Source of the DNA: Phycisphaerales bacterium
GTDB lineage: Bacteria; Planctomycetota; Phycisphaerae; Phycisphaerales; SM1A02
Direction: 5' to 3'
Assembly (NCBI GenBank): GCA_009691725.1
Contig: SIAP01000001.1
Location: forward strand, 96,128 to 160,127
Length of the DNA stretch: 64,000 bases
Position 1 is the stretch's first letter; each line of letters begins with the position of its first letter. Below the pieces are notes generated by a model. The model saw only the letters and a program-made list of their open reading frames with translations. It made no database searches and was not told the origin of the DNA. Made by a program: the position numbers and the translations under genes. Of the stretch, positions 1-8,947 are shown in pieces.

Positions 1-481
1 GTGTGAAGGCCAACGGAATCGTGAAGGACCTCAGGTCTGTGAGAGTCGCCGCAAGGAGCGACCCAAGGAGAAAGACGACTGCAAGAAACGCAGGGAGCGT
101 CGTAAGAAATCCGTTGCTCTGAAACCACGCTGCACCACCCGGTGCCCACCACCCACTCGGACTGGCCACGAAAACAACCGCGTAGTAGGCGGCGAAGAGT
201 CCGCCCGCAATCAGTTCAATCGCGACATAGCGAAATGGGATAACAGACCTGCAAGACCAGCACCGTCCCCGCGCGAAGATCCATCCGAGAATTGGGAGGT
301 TTTGATACCACGTCAAACGGCGTCCACAGATGGGACAGCGGCTTGGTGGGGCAACGACACTCATCCCCTCTGGAATTCGCAGCGAGGTCACATTGACGAA
401 ACTTCCAACACAACCACCGAGCGCAAAGACGAATCCGAGCCCAATGAGATGTGGAAGCCAAAGTTGCAGCAGATCAGTCAT
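1..481 (-). CDS. Prepilin peptidase (A24 family), C-terminus runs off the window
   Basis: Reverse-strand reading: MTDLLQLWLPHLIGLGFVFALGGCVGSFVNVTSLRIPEGMSVVAPPSRCPICGRRLTWYQNLPILGWIFARGRCWSC..., with the CxxC...CxxC N-terminal domain and a later TDLRSFTIP (aspartate motif). Confidence 0.85.
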   Translation of the reverse strand, partial: MTDLLQLWLPHLIGLGFVFALGGCVGSFVNVTSLRIPEGMSVVAPPSRCPICGRRLTWYQNLPILGWIFARGRCWSCRSVIPFRYVAIELIAGGLFAAYYAVVFVASPSGWWAPGGAAWFQSNGFLTTLPAFLAVVFLLGSLLAATLTDLRSFTIPLAFT

Positions 482-516
482 CGTTGGGCATCAGGTGAGA
501 TGGGAATCGTGGAGAC

Positions 517-813
517 CTAGCGTGCGCTTGGGGACTTTGCATCGTCCGCCCTCCCGACCAAGTCGGCGGCAGCGATGCGTTCAATCTCGGTGCGGGCGCT
601 CTCGAGTACTTCACGGCAACGTCGCACCAGCGCCGCACCCCGTCGATACTGGCGCAGACTTTCGTCGAGCGGAACATTCCCCGATTCAATGCGGGCGATG
701 ATCGATTCCAGTTCCGCCAATGCCACCTCGTAGGTCAGCGTCTCGACAGGATCCCCCGCAGCCGTGGACTCGGTCTTGCTCTTCGAGGCACCTTTGGGTT
801 TCTGGTCGTTCAT
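517..813 (-). CDS. xseB: Exodeoxyribonuclease VII small subunit
   Basis: 98 aa, LTYEVALAELESIIARIESGNVPLDESLRQYRRGAALVRRCREVLESARTEIERI; start overlaps xseA stop. Confidence 0.93.
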   Translation of the reverse strand: MNDQKPKGASKSKTESTAAGDPVETLTYEVALAELESIIARIESGNVPLDESLRQYRRGAALVRRCREVLESARTEIERIAAADLVGRADDAKSPSAR

Positions 814-2288
814 GGCGTGCAGTCTAGTGATCCACCGTCGCGTTGAATCACCACCTGATCGATGACGCTTCCGACTCGACCATCTGCGAGCAGCGTCTCA
901 ACACGTTCGCCGACGTTCAGACTCATCGCGCGTCGAATCGGCGTGCCAGATGCGTCGACGGTGATCGAGTATCCGCGGTCGAGCACCGCTTGGGGACCAA
1001 TTGCGTGCAATGTGCGAGCTGCGGAATCCACTCTGTTTCGTGCGCTTTGCATGAGGGCAGTCCCTGCGCCCACGAGCGCTGCAGACATCATCGTGGTGCG
1101 AGTCTGCTCTGTGGTAATGCGGTTCGCTGGATGGAGCCGAGCCAAGCGTGCGTCGAACCCTGCACGTGCCTGATCGCGTCGATGGATGCACTGTCGCGTT
1201 ACATGCGCGAGCGCGGTCGCAATGCGCGCAAGGGCACTGGCATGGACCATCAATCCCGTGCGCGGATCGGACATTCCCCGCGAGCGAGCAGCCAATTCAA
1301 ACCGCGCCAGATCGCGCTGCACTCTCCCTCCTTGTGCGCGTGTCAAATGCCGAGCGAGTCCATCAAGTTGTTCGCGCAGCGTGTCGCGACTTGGGAGTGT
1401 GTCCGTCACCGCGCGCGAGGGGGTCGCAGCACGACGGTCTGCAACGAGGTCGGCGATGGTTGTGTCACTCTCATGCCCAACACCCGTGACGATGGGAGTC
1501 TTGCATGATCGAATCGCGTCCGCAACGATTCGTTCGTTGAACGCCCAGAGATCTTCTTGGCTTCCTCCACCGCGAACGAGAAGAATGACGTCGATCCCAC
1601 GCCGTGACGCTGCGGCATCAACTGCGGCGATCGCCGCAGCGATTCCAGCCGCCGCATGGGAACCCTGCACTCGAATGTCCACGGCGATGATCCTGGTTGC
1701 GGGAAATGCCCGCGCTGCCGCATCGAGGCAATCTGCCTCGGCCGCGCTATTGGCACTCGTCAGCAGTGCGATGCACATTGGCATCGCTGGGATCGCAACC
1801 TTTTGGGACGAATCAAAGTATCCCAGTGCACGAAGTTCGTTGCACAGTTGTCGATACCGCGCATCGAGATCGCCTGCCCCCACCGCTTCCATCTTTGATC
1901 CCTGAATCTGCGTTCTGCCTTGCGGCGGATAGTGCGTCACCGATCCGGTCAAGATCACCGCCATGCCATCCACGGGTGCGCAGACAGTCTGATCCGCAAC
2001 GGATCGAAACATCATGCAATCGATGCGCGAAGTTGCATCCTTGAGTGAGAAGTACCAATGGCCTTGGACCGCACGAAAGTTCGAGATCTCTCCAGTGACG
2101 CGGACATTGGTGAGCGCTCCCTCAAGCGCACTGCGAATAAGTTGCGACAGAGCTGTGACGCCCAGCGCGGGAGCTTCCGTCGTCTGTGCCGCGCTGGGTT
2201 TCTGCCGCGATTCTGGAGATCCATGCTTCGACATGGAGTCGAACAGTCCGCCAGCCGCGAGGGATGGATCAAAGGGCTTGCGCGTCAT
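810..2288 (-). CDS. xseA: Exodeoxyribonuclease VII large subunit
   Basis: OB-fold VTGEISNFRAVQGHWYFSLKDATSRIDCMMFR, LLVRGGGSQEDLWAFNERIVADAI, TGVGHESDTTIADLVADRRAATPSRA; start chosen at MTRKPFD (2288). Confidence 0.95.
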   Translation of the reverse strand: MTRKPFDPSLAAGGLFDSMSKHGSPESRQKPSAAQTTEAPALGVTALSQLIRSALEGALTNVRVTGEISNFRAVQGHWYFSLKDATSRIDCMMFRSVADQTVCAPVDGMAVILTGSVTHYPPQGRTQIQGSKMEAVGAGDLDARYRQLCNELRALGYFDSSQKVAIPAMPMCIALLTSANSAAEADCLDAAARAFPATRIIAVDIRVQGSHAAAGIAAAIAAVDAAASRRGIDVILLVRGGGSQEDLWAFNERIVADAIRSCKTPIVTGVGHESDTTIADLVADRRAATPSRAVTDTLPSRDTLREQLDGLARHLTRAQGGRVQRDLARFELAARSRGMSDPRTGLMVHASALARIATALAHVTRQCIHRRDQARAGFDARLARLHPANRITTEQTRTTMMSAALVGAGTALMQSARNRVDSAARTLHAIGPQAVLDRGYSITVDASGTPIRRAMSLNVGERVETLLADGRVGSVIDQVVIQRDGGSLDCTP

Positions 2289-2293
2289 GCGAC

Positions 2294-2300
2294 TATCGTA
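2294..2300. promoter_or_regulatory. Candidate bidirectional -10 element TATCGTA for recG (+) and xseA (-)
   Basis: TATCGT ends 7 nt before recG TTG 2306; opposite-strand TACGAT ends 7 nt before xseA ATG 2288. Confidence 0.6.
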
Positions 2301-2305
2301 GGGTC

Positions 2306-4477
2306 TTGAACGAATCGTTTGATCCAACTGCGCCGCGGCGAAGCGATCATCCACCCGCGACTATCGCGCCGATCGACCTGCGATTGGCGATCGGAGATCT
2401 CACTGGAGTTGGACCGCAGTGGAGTGCGCGGTTCGCACACCTTGGACTGCGAACAGTGGGCGATCTGCTGAAGCACCTGCCGCTGCGATACGAGACCGAG
2501 GCCGCCGAAGAGGCAGTCATTGAAGCGAAAGCGGCGACCGCGCAGAGCGAAACCACGCTCACGAGAACTGTGCGTGGCGAGATTCAGCGAGTGAAGCACA
2601 TTCCGTCACGACGACCTCGAACAGAGGCACTGCTTGCTGACGAGAGCGGGACGATTCGCCTTGTGTGGTTCAATGCGCCGTGGCTGGTGAAGAAGATTCA
2701 TCCAGGGGCGCGCGGAATCGCCCAAGGAAAGGCGAAGTTGCGCGGCGGCTATCTCGAGATGGTGAATCCAAAGTGGGAGGCGCTCGGTGATGGGCTGGGA
2801 GAGGAACGGGTGATTCCTGCGCAGGTCGGTCGCCTGCGACCGATCTACCCCGCCACCGAAGACTTGCAGTCGGCGCGCATCGACCGCGTCATGTCCGCAA
2901 TTCTGCCCGGCGCACTGGCATCCATTGTGGATCTCGTGCGCCCCGAACTGATCGCGCAGCGCGGACTCATCGCGCTCAACGATGCGTACCGAATGGTGCA
3001 CTCCCCGCTCGACGGCAACGAGGCAGAAATCGGTCGCACGCGATTGGCATATGACGAACTCTTGTCATTGCAATTGGCGATGGCGATGCGCCGATGGCAG
3101 GTCCGCCATGCGATGCACGCGCCTGCTTTGCCGATGAGTGCCACCGTTGAAGCAAAGATTCTCTCGCGCATTCCCTTTGAACTGACGGATTCTCAGATGC
3201 AGGTGTGCGGTGAGATTGCCCACGATCTTTCTGACACGATGCCGATGAATCGACTTCTGCAGGGCGATGTTGGCTCTGGGAAGACTGCGGTTGCGCTCTA
3301 TGCGATGTTGATTGCAGTGGCGCATGGTCATCAGGCAGTGTTGCTCGCACCAACCGAGATCCTGGCAGAGCAGCACATGCACACTCTGTGCGGGATGCTC
3401 GACGGAAGTCGCGTACGGATTGCTGCTTTGACTGGGAGCCTGCGGACTGCCGACCGAGCCGTGGTGGTCAACGGCCTTGCATCTGGAGATTTCGACATTG
3501 CCATCGGCACGCATGCGCTGCTCGGCGATGAGATTCGATTCAAGAGTCTCGCACTTGCGATCATCGATGAGCAGCACCGATTTGGAGTTGAGCAGCGCGC
3601 TGCCCTGCGCACAAAGGGACCAACCCAATCGCAGGTGCCGCACACGCTCGTCATGACTGCCACACCCATTCCGCGAACGCTCGCGCTGTCATTCTTCGGC
3701 GACCTCGATATCAGTTCGCTCCGTGGCCGTTTGCCGGGGAGGACTGCACCGACGACCCGTGTGATGCCGACTCATCGCAGTGGTGAGGTCTATTCGTGGC
3801 TGCAGTCGCGCGTCGCGCGCGGCGAGCAAGCGTTCGTTGTTGTGCCGGCTGTCCACGAGAGCGATCTTGGCTTGAAGGATGTCGCCTCGCATGCCGAGGC
3901 ACTCCGCACGGGCGAGTTGGCGGGGTGTCGCATCGGGCAACTGCATGGTCAATTGAAGCCCGCCGAGTGTGAGAGTGTGATGGAAGACTTTCGCCTCGGG
4001 AAGCTTGATGTGCTTGTTGCGACGAGTATCGTCGAAGTGGGAGTTGATGTTGCCAACGCAACGGTGATGGTGATCGAGCACGCCGAACGATTTGGGTTGG
4101 CACAACTGCACCAATTGCGCGGTCGCGTTGGCCGCGGGGGAAAACCGGGATTCTGCGTTCTGATTGGAGACCCACCGACAGAGATTGCACAGCGACGATT
4201 CGACGCAATCGCATCAACCACGGACGGATTTGAGATTGCAGAGTTGGATCTGAAGTTGCGCGGTCCTGGCGAGTTCTTTGGGGCACGGCAATCAGGGCTT
4301 CCCCCGCTGCGCGTCGCAGATCTCTCACGCGACTTTGAGCTCTTGATGAATGCGCGGACCGACGCGCAACAATGGATCGGTGGGACGGGTGATCTCACAG
4401 AAGCGCGCGACCTGCCGCTCCGTCGCCGGGTCCTCGGCCAGTATGGCGCCGCGCTTGGCCTGAGCGACATCGGCTAG
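2306..4477 (+). CDS. recG: ATP-dependent DNA helicase RecG
   Basis: LLQGDVGSGKTAVALYAM, IDEQHRFGVEQR, MTATPIPRTLALSFFGDLD, QLRGRVGRGGKPGFC; proposed TTG start 2306 (LNESFDPTAP). Confidence 0.95.
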   Translation: MNESFDPTAPRRSDHPPATIAPIDLRLAIGDLTGVGPQWSARFAHLGLRTVGDLLKHLPLRYETEAAEEAVIEAKAATAQSETTLTRTVRGEIQRVKHIPSRRPRTEALLADESGTIRLVWFNAPWLVKKIHPGARGIAQGKAKLRGGYLEMVNPKWEALGDGLGEERVIPAQVGRLRPIYPATEDLQSARIDRVMSAILPGALASIVDLVRPELIAQRGLIALNDAYRMVHSPLDGNEAEIGRTRLAYDELLSLQLAMAMRRWQVRHAMHAPALPMSATVEAKILSRIPFELTDSQMQVCGEIAHDLSDTMPMNRLLQGDVGSGKTAVALYAMLIAVAHGHQAVLLAPTEILAEQHMHTLCGMLDGSRVRIAALTGSLRTADRAVVVNGLASGDFDIAIGTHALLGDEIRFKSLALAIIDEQHRFGVEQRAALRTKGPTQSQVPHTLVMTATPIPRTLALSFFGDLDISSLRGRLPGRTAPTTRVMPTHRSGEVYSWLQSRVARGEQAFVVVPAVHESDLGLKDVASHAEALRTGELAGCRIGQLHGQLKPAECESVMEDFRLGKLDVLVATSIVEVGVDVANATVMVIEHAERFGLAQLHQLRGRVGRGGKPGFCVLIGDPPTEIAQRRFDAIASTTDGFEIAELDLKLRGPGEFFGARQSGLPPLRVADLSRDFELLMNARTDAQQWIGGTGDLTEARDLPLRRRVLGQYGAALGLSDIG

Positions 4478-4480
4478 GCT
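4475..4480 (+). promoter_or_regulatory. Candidate leaderless -10 TAGGCT for ABC operon
   Basis: Ends 7 nt before ATG 4487. Confidence 0.45.
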
Positions 4481-4486
4481 TGTTCA

Positions 4487-5158
4487 ATGGTGATAGCACA
4501 GCAGGATTCAGTTTCGAGCACGGGAGTTTCCATCGCGAATCTCCAGTTCTCGTACGACCGAGGTTTTCAGCTTCGTATCCCCTCGCTCGAAGTTGCCCGC
4601 GGCGAGCAGGTCTTGCTGGCTGGGCCATCGGGCACTGGCAAGTCGACACTCCTTCATCTGATCGCAGGACTTGAGGAGCCACTGCACGGGGTGATACGGA
4701 TTGCCGGCGAAGACTTTCTAAAGCTTCAGGGGAGCCGACGCGACACCTTTCGCGGTCGGCATATTGGCATGATCTTCCAGACATTCAACCTCCTGCAGGG
4801 ATTCACCGCCATCGAAAATGTCATGCTCTCGCTGATGCTCGCTGGATACTCGACGGAGGAACAACGTCGACGCGCAGAGTCTTCGCTTGGGCGGCTGGGA
4901 ATCACAGATCTCCATGCGCCTGTGGAAACGCTCTCGATTGGGCAACAACAACGCGTGGCGGTGGCGCGCGCGGTCGCTGGCGAACCGAGCGTTGTGCTTG
5001 CTGATGAACCGACAGCGAGTCTGGACCCAGAGAACGCAAGTGCGACAATCCAACTCATCAAAGAGGCCGCACGCAATTGCGGTGCTGCGCTGATTGTCAC
5101 GAGCCACGACCCTCTCTTGCGCAGCCTATTCACACGCGTGATTGAGGTGACCGGATGA
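4487..5158 (+). CDS. ABC transporter ATP-binding protein (LolD/MacB type)
   Basis: Walker A GPSGTGKST, signature LSIGQQQRVAVARAV, Walker B VVLADEPTASLD. Confidence 0.93.
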   Translation: MVIAQQDSVSSTGVSIANLQFSYDRGFQLRIPSLEVARGEQVLLAGPSGTGKSTLLHLIAGLEEPLHGVIRIAGEDFLKLQGSRRDTFRGRHIGMIFQTFNLLQGFTAIENVMLSLMLAGYSTEEQRRRAESSLGRLGITDLHAPVETLSIGQQQRVAVARAVAGEPSVVLADEPTASLDPENASATIQLIKEAARNCGAALIVTSHDPLLRSLFTRVIEVTG

Positions 5159-6465
5159 ACGACATGCGCATCGTGCTTCGAAGTCTCAGTGCGCGACGGC
5201 TGACGAGTGCAGTCACCATCGGAATGGTGATGGTCTCCGTCGCGCTCCTCTTGGTGTTGCTGTCGCTGCGTGAAGCTGCTGACCAGGCATTTCGCCGAGG
5301 GACCGGCAATGTGCATCTCCTGGTGAGTGCAGACGCAAGCCCGCTCGTGGCAGTCCTCAATGGCCTCTTCTATGCCAATGCTCCCGCCAATCCCATCTCG
5401 TGGCAGAAGTATCAAGAAGTGGCGGGAAGTTTTCCATGGCAGTGGGCGATCCCGACGCAACTCGGCGACTCATTTCGCGGCAGTCCTGTGATGGCGACCG
5501 ACTCAGCATTCCTGCGCGACTTTGAGCCAGTGCCCGGCGCACCCTTTCGGTTCAGCACAGGCCGTGCCTTTGAAGGGGAATTCGAGGTCGTCGTCGGAGC
5601 GCACGCCGCTCGCGAGCACGCCCTGCACTGTGGGGGGAAGATTGTCCTCAACCATGGATCGAGTGGAAGTCGTGAGGGCGGGCATGAACACGCGGATCAT
5701 CCCTATGAAGTGGTTGGCATCTTGCAGCCGACTGGATCGGCGCATGACCGTGCACTCTTCACGAATCTTGAAAGTTCGTGGATCATTCACGCGGAGGATC
5801 GGCTCGAGCAGGATGGCGCGAGCGAGAGTGAAGCGGATCATGATCATGATCACGATCATGACCATGGGCACATCGAGACCGCAGACCTGGCAGACGAGGA
5901 CAAGTTGATCACGGGCATCTTGCTGCGGCTCCCAACACGACCGGGCAGCGACGCATCTGCTTCAATCGCGCCACAGATGGATCGACTGCGCCGCGACACA
6001 TCGATCACCGTTGCGCAACCAGCACAGCAGATCGGTCGCCTGATGGCGATCGTTGGCGATGTCGATTGGCTCTTTGTGGTGATGGCTGTTGTGGTGCTTG
6101 TATCAAGTGCGATCAGCATCATGCTTGCGATGGTTTCGTCGATGGAACTCCGACGACGACAGGTGGCCGTCTTGCGCGTGCTTGGAGCAAGTGCGTGGCG
6201 CGTCTTCTTTCTGACGATCACGGAGAGCACCATCATCGGAGTGATCGGAGCGATCCTCGGCGCTGCGCTCGCCGTGGTTGGATGCCAGGTCGCAAGCGCT
6301 GTGCTCGCAAGCCGCATTGGAATGGTGATTGGTGGTGTGGTGGATCTGCGCAGTGCATCCATGGTGGTTGCCGGCGCGGTGGTGTTGTCGGTGCTCGCCG
6401 GAGTGTTGCCGGCGATCAAGTCATACCGCACTCCAGTCGCACGACATTTGCGTCCGATTGCCTAA
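5155..6465 (+). CDS. ABC transporter permease (FtsX/MacB type) with His/Asp-rich loop
   Basis: N-terminal TM, large extracytoplasmic loop containing EADHDHDHDHDHGHIE, C-terminal FtsX-type TMs; ATGA overlap with the ATPase. Confidence 0.88.
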   Translation: MNDMRIVLRSLSARRLTSAVTIGMVMVSVALLLVLLSLREAADQAFRRGTGNVHLLVSADASPLVAVLNGLFYANAPANPISWQKYQEVAGSFPWQWAIPTQLGDSFRGSPVMATDSAFLRDFEPVPGAPFRFSTGRAFEGEFEVVVGAHAAREHALHCGGKIVLNHGSSGSREGGHEHADHPYEVVGILQPTGSAHDRALFTNLESSWIIHAEDRLEQDGASESEADHDHDHDHDHGHIETADLADEDKLITGILLRLPTRPGSDASASIAPQMDRLRRDTSITVAQPAQQIGRLMAIVGDVDWLFVVMAVVVLVSSAISIMLAMVSSMELRRRQVAVLRVLGASAWRVFFLTITESTIIGVIGAILGAALAVVGCQVASAVLASRIGMVIGGVVDLRSASMVVAGAVVLSVLAGVLPAIKSYRTPVARHLRPIA

Positions 6466-6467
6466 AC

Positions 6468-7208
6468 ATGCGATTGTTCTGGATCACAATCGTGGTGCTG
6501 ATTGCGGCTGCGGTGGGAGCATTCGTGCTCGTCGAAGAGGACGCGCCCTTTCAAGAAACAGACGCCACCGTCATGACTGCGCAGCACACGCCGACCACGG
6601 ATGCGGTCGACCCATCGGCTCTCGCCGCAACAGTTGCACCCACGATGGCAACGACGCTAGCCCCCACGATGGCAACGACACAGTCTGGTGCGGGATCACA
6701 ATTGGGCCTCGATCAGCAGATCAAGGATGCCACAGTTCGTGCTGGAAAGATCTTGAGAGAGGGCTCAACCATCATGGCAGATGGGAAGTTTTCGATTCCA
6801 GGCGCAGGCACGAAGGAGAGTCCCTACGAGATCACCTGGGAACTCCTGATGAGTGCCGGCGACACATACATTCCGCGCCTCGGCGAGCGAGAGATCCCAC
6901 AGCGCGTCGCACTCTTGAATGGCGCATTCGTTCGCATCTCTGGATACATCGCCTTCCCGTTGATTGCGACGGAATCTCAAGAGTGTCTCGTGATGCTGAA
7001 TCAATGGGATGGCTGCTGCATCGGCATTCCGCCGTCGCCCTACGACGCGATTGAAGTGCGACTGCTCTCGCCTGCGGACAGCTCCAGCCGACACGTCGTT
7101 CGCATCGGCACCATCGAGGGTGTTTTTCACATCGATCCCTATGTGATGGAAAAGTGGCTCATTGGACTTTTTACAATGGATCAGGCCGTGCTCTCAACGG
7201 AATTATAA
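6468..7208 (+). CDS. DUF3299-like exported protein
   Basis: N-terminal TM; YEITWELLMSAGDTYIPRLGEREIPQRVALLNGAFVRISGYIAFPL...LNQWDGCCIGIPPSPYDAIEV resembles the DUF3299 pattern. Confidence 0.7.
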   Translation: MRLFWITIVVLIAAAVGAFVLVEEDAPFQETDATVMTAQHTPTTDAVDPSALAATVAPTMATTLAPTMATTQSGAGSQLGLDQQIKDATVRAGKILREGSTIMADGKFSIPGAGTKESPYEITWELLMSAGDTYIPRLGEREIPQRVALLNGAFVRISGYIAFPLIATESQECLVMLNQWDGCCIGIPPSPYDAIEVRLLSPADSSSRHVVRIGTIEGVFHIDPYVMEKWLIGLFTMDQAVLSTEL

Positions 7209-7210
7209 GC

Positions 7211-8947
7211 ATGATCAACACTCTCCTCTGCTCACTCGTTCTTGCAACGACCCAAAGCGTCACCGCACCAACCTCAGTCACACCGGAAGCAGCGATGACC
7301 CAGTTGCGCCAACTTGTTGCAAAGTCTGCCGCTCATGCGTCGATCGTCACGATCGGTCGGTCGTGGACCGGCCGACCGATCGAGGTTGTCGCCATCGGCG
7401 CAGACCCATCGAAGAGCGACACATTCCCTGCCATTTTGCTGGTGAGCGGACTCGACGGCAGTCGGCCTGGTTCGGTGTCGATCGCAGTCGCTGCTGTTGA
7501 ACATCTCTTGTCCACGCCAGAACTCTGGCGAGCCTGCACGTTTTATGTCATTCCCTGTGCGAATCCAGATGCATTTGCAGGACCAAGCCTCAAATGGGAG
7601 GGGCGTGCGAATCGCAGCGCGCACCCCATCGACGAAGATCGCGATGGACGCATCGACGAAGACCAACCACGCGACATCAACTGCGATGGTGCGATCACGA
7701 TGATGCGCAGACTCTCGCCACCTGCAAGTGATCCACCGACACACATGATCGATCCGGGAGATGGGCGTCTCATGCGGATACCAGATGCGACGAAGGATCA
7801 ACGCGCCACGCACTCCCTGTTTGTGGAGGGAACCGATTCGGATCTTGATGGATCGATCGCCGAGGACGACTTCGGCGGCATCGACATCGACCGGAACTTT
7901 CCGCACCGCTGGAGCGAGTTCGATCGCACCGCTGGCGCATTTCCGTTGAGCGAACCCGAATCACAGGCGCTCGCGCAATTCGTGTTGACGCATTCGCGCA
8001 TCGTGGGGGCTCTCGTCATCGGGAGGTGGGACAACCTCGTCAAGACACCGGATTCCAATGGGCGCGACATCACTGGAAAGACTCCGCTCGCCCTCGATGG
8101 CGCGGATCAATCAACGTGGCAAGAAATGGGGAAAAAGTGGCGGGAACTCTCGGCACAAGCCCGTTCGACCGAGTGCGATCCATCAGGTTCGCTGGCACTC
8201 TGGCTCTATGCACACCGAGGGATTCCAACATTTTCGACACAAGCGTGGGGTCGACCTGACGCATCACCACCCCCTGCTGCTGCCCCCCCTGCGCCGCAGC
8301 CAGTTCCGTCCGATCCCGCCGCACCGACCGCGCCACCAGCGCCGATCGCGCCGATCTTTCCACTCGAGAAACCTGCCGATGAAGAGGCAGCGGCATGGTT
8401 GGCATGGAGTGATCGCGATCAATCTGGACGGGGCTTCGTGCCGTGGGTGCCCTTCGATCATCCCACGCTCGGGCGAGTCGAGATCGGCGGGTTTCGAAGC
8501 GGTTTTCGCACAGATCCGCCTGCCAGCGAAATCGCGCGTTTGGGAATCGCGGTTTCCAACTTCATGAGCGAACTTGCCAAGCGCCGGCCTCGCATTGCGT
8601 GGGAGAGTGTCACTGCGAAGGCAGTTGGCGGCGGGGTGATCGAAGTCGAAGCCGCACTCGTCAATCAAGGGTGGCTTCCGACTGCGACCGCGATGGGAAA
8701 GTCGAATCGTCAATCACCGCCCGTCATCGTGACGGTCTCTGTGCCCAAAGCTCGGATCCTTGCGGGACAGCGCGTTACGCTCGTGGATGCGCTGGCGGGT
8801 GCGGGCGGTCGACGCTCATTCCGATGGCTTGTCACCGCACTCCAATCCGAGCCGATCACCATTGAGGCGCGCTGGGAACCAGGCGAGACTCAGCGTCTCA
8901 TCATCACAGGCACCACAGTGACACTGCCAGCGGAGATCGCTCGATGA
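7211..8947 (+). CDS. M14 carboxypeptidase-like protein, probable inactive paralogue
   Basis: Shares NPDAF, IDEDRDGRIDEDQPRDINCDG and GIDIDRNFPHRW with the next gene but lacks HxxE and the third His; Pro-rich linker. Confidence 0.75.
   Translation: MINTLLCSLVLATTQSVTAPTSVTPEAAMTQLRQLVAKSAAHASIVTIGRSWTGRPIEVVAIGADPSKSDTFPAILLVSGLDGSRPGSVSIAVAAVEHLLSTPELWRACTFYVIPCANPDAFAGPSLKWEGRANRSAHPIDEDRDGRIDEDQPRDINCDGAITMMRRLSPPASDPPTHMIDPGDGRLMRIPDATKDQRATHSLFVEGTDSDLDGSIAEDDFGGIDIDRNFPHRWSEFDRTAGAFPLSEPESQALAQFVLTHSRIVGALVIGRWDNLVKTPDSNGRDITGKTPLALDGADQSTWQEMGKKWRELSAQARSTECDPSGSLALWLYAHRGIPTFSTQAWGRPDASPPPAAAPPAPQPVPSDPAAPTAPPAPIAPIFPLEKPADEEAAAWLAWSDRDQSGRGFVPWVPFDHPTLGRVEIGGFRSGFRTDPPASEIARLGIAVSNFMSELAKRRPRIAWESVTAKAVGGGVIEVEAALVNQGWLPTATAMGKSNRQSPPVIVTVSVPKARILAGQRVTLVDALAGAGGRRSFRWLVTALQSEPITIEARWEPGETQRLIITGTTVTLPAEIAR

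Noticed and set aside
8262-8370. Possible repeat array in Pro/Ala-rich DNA
   Set aside because: It encodes a PPPAAAPPAPQPVPSDPAAP linker in frame; no separate element needed
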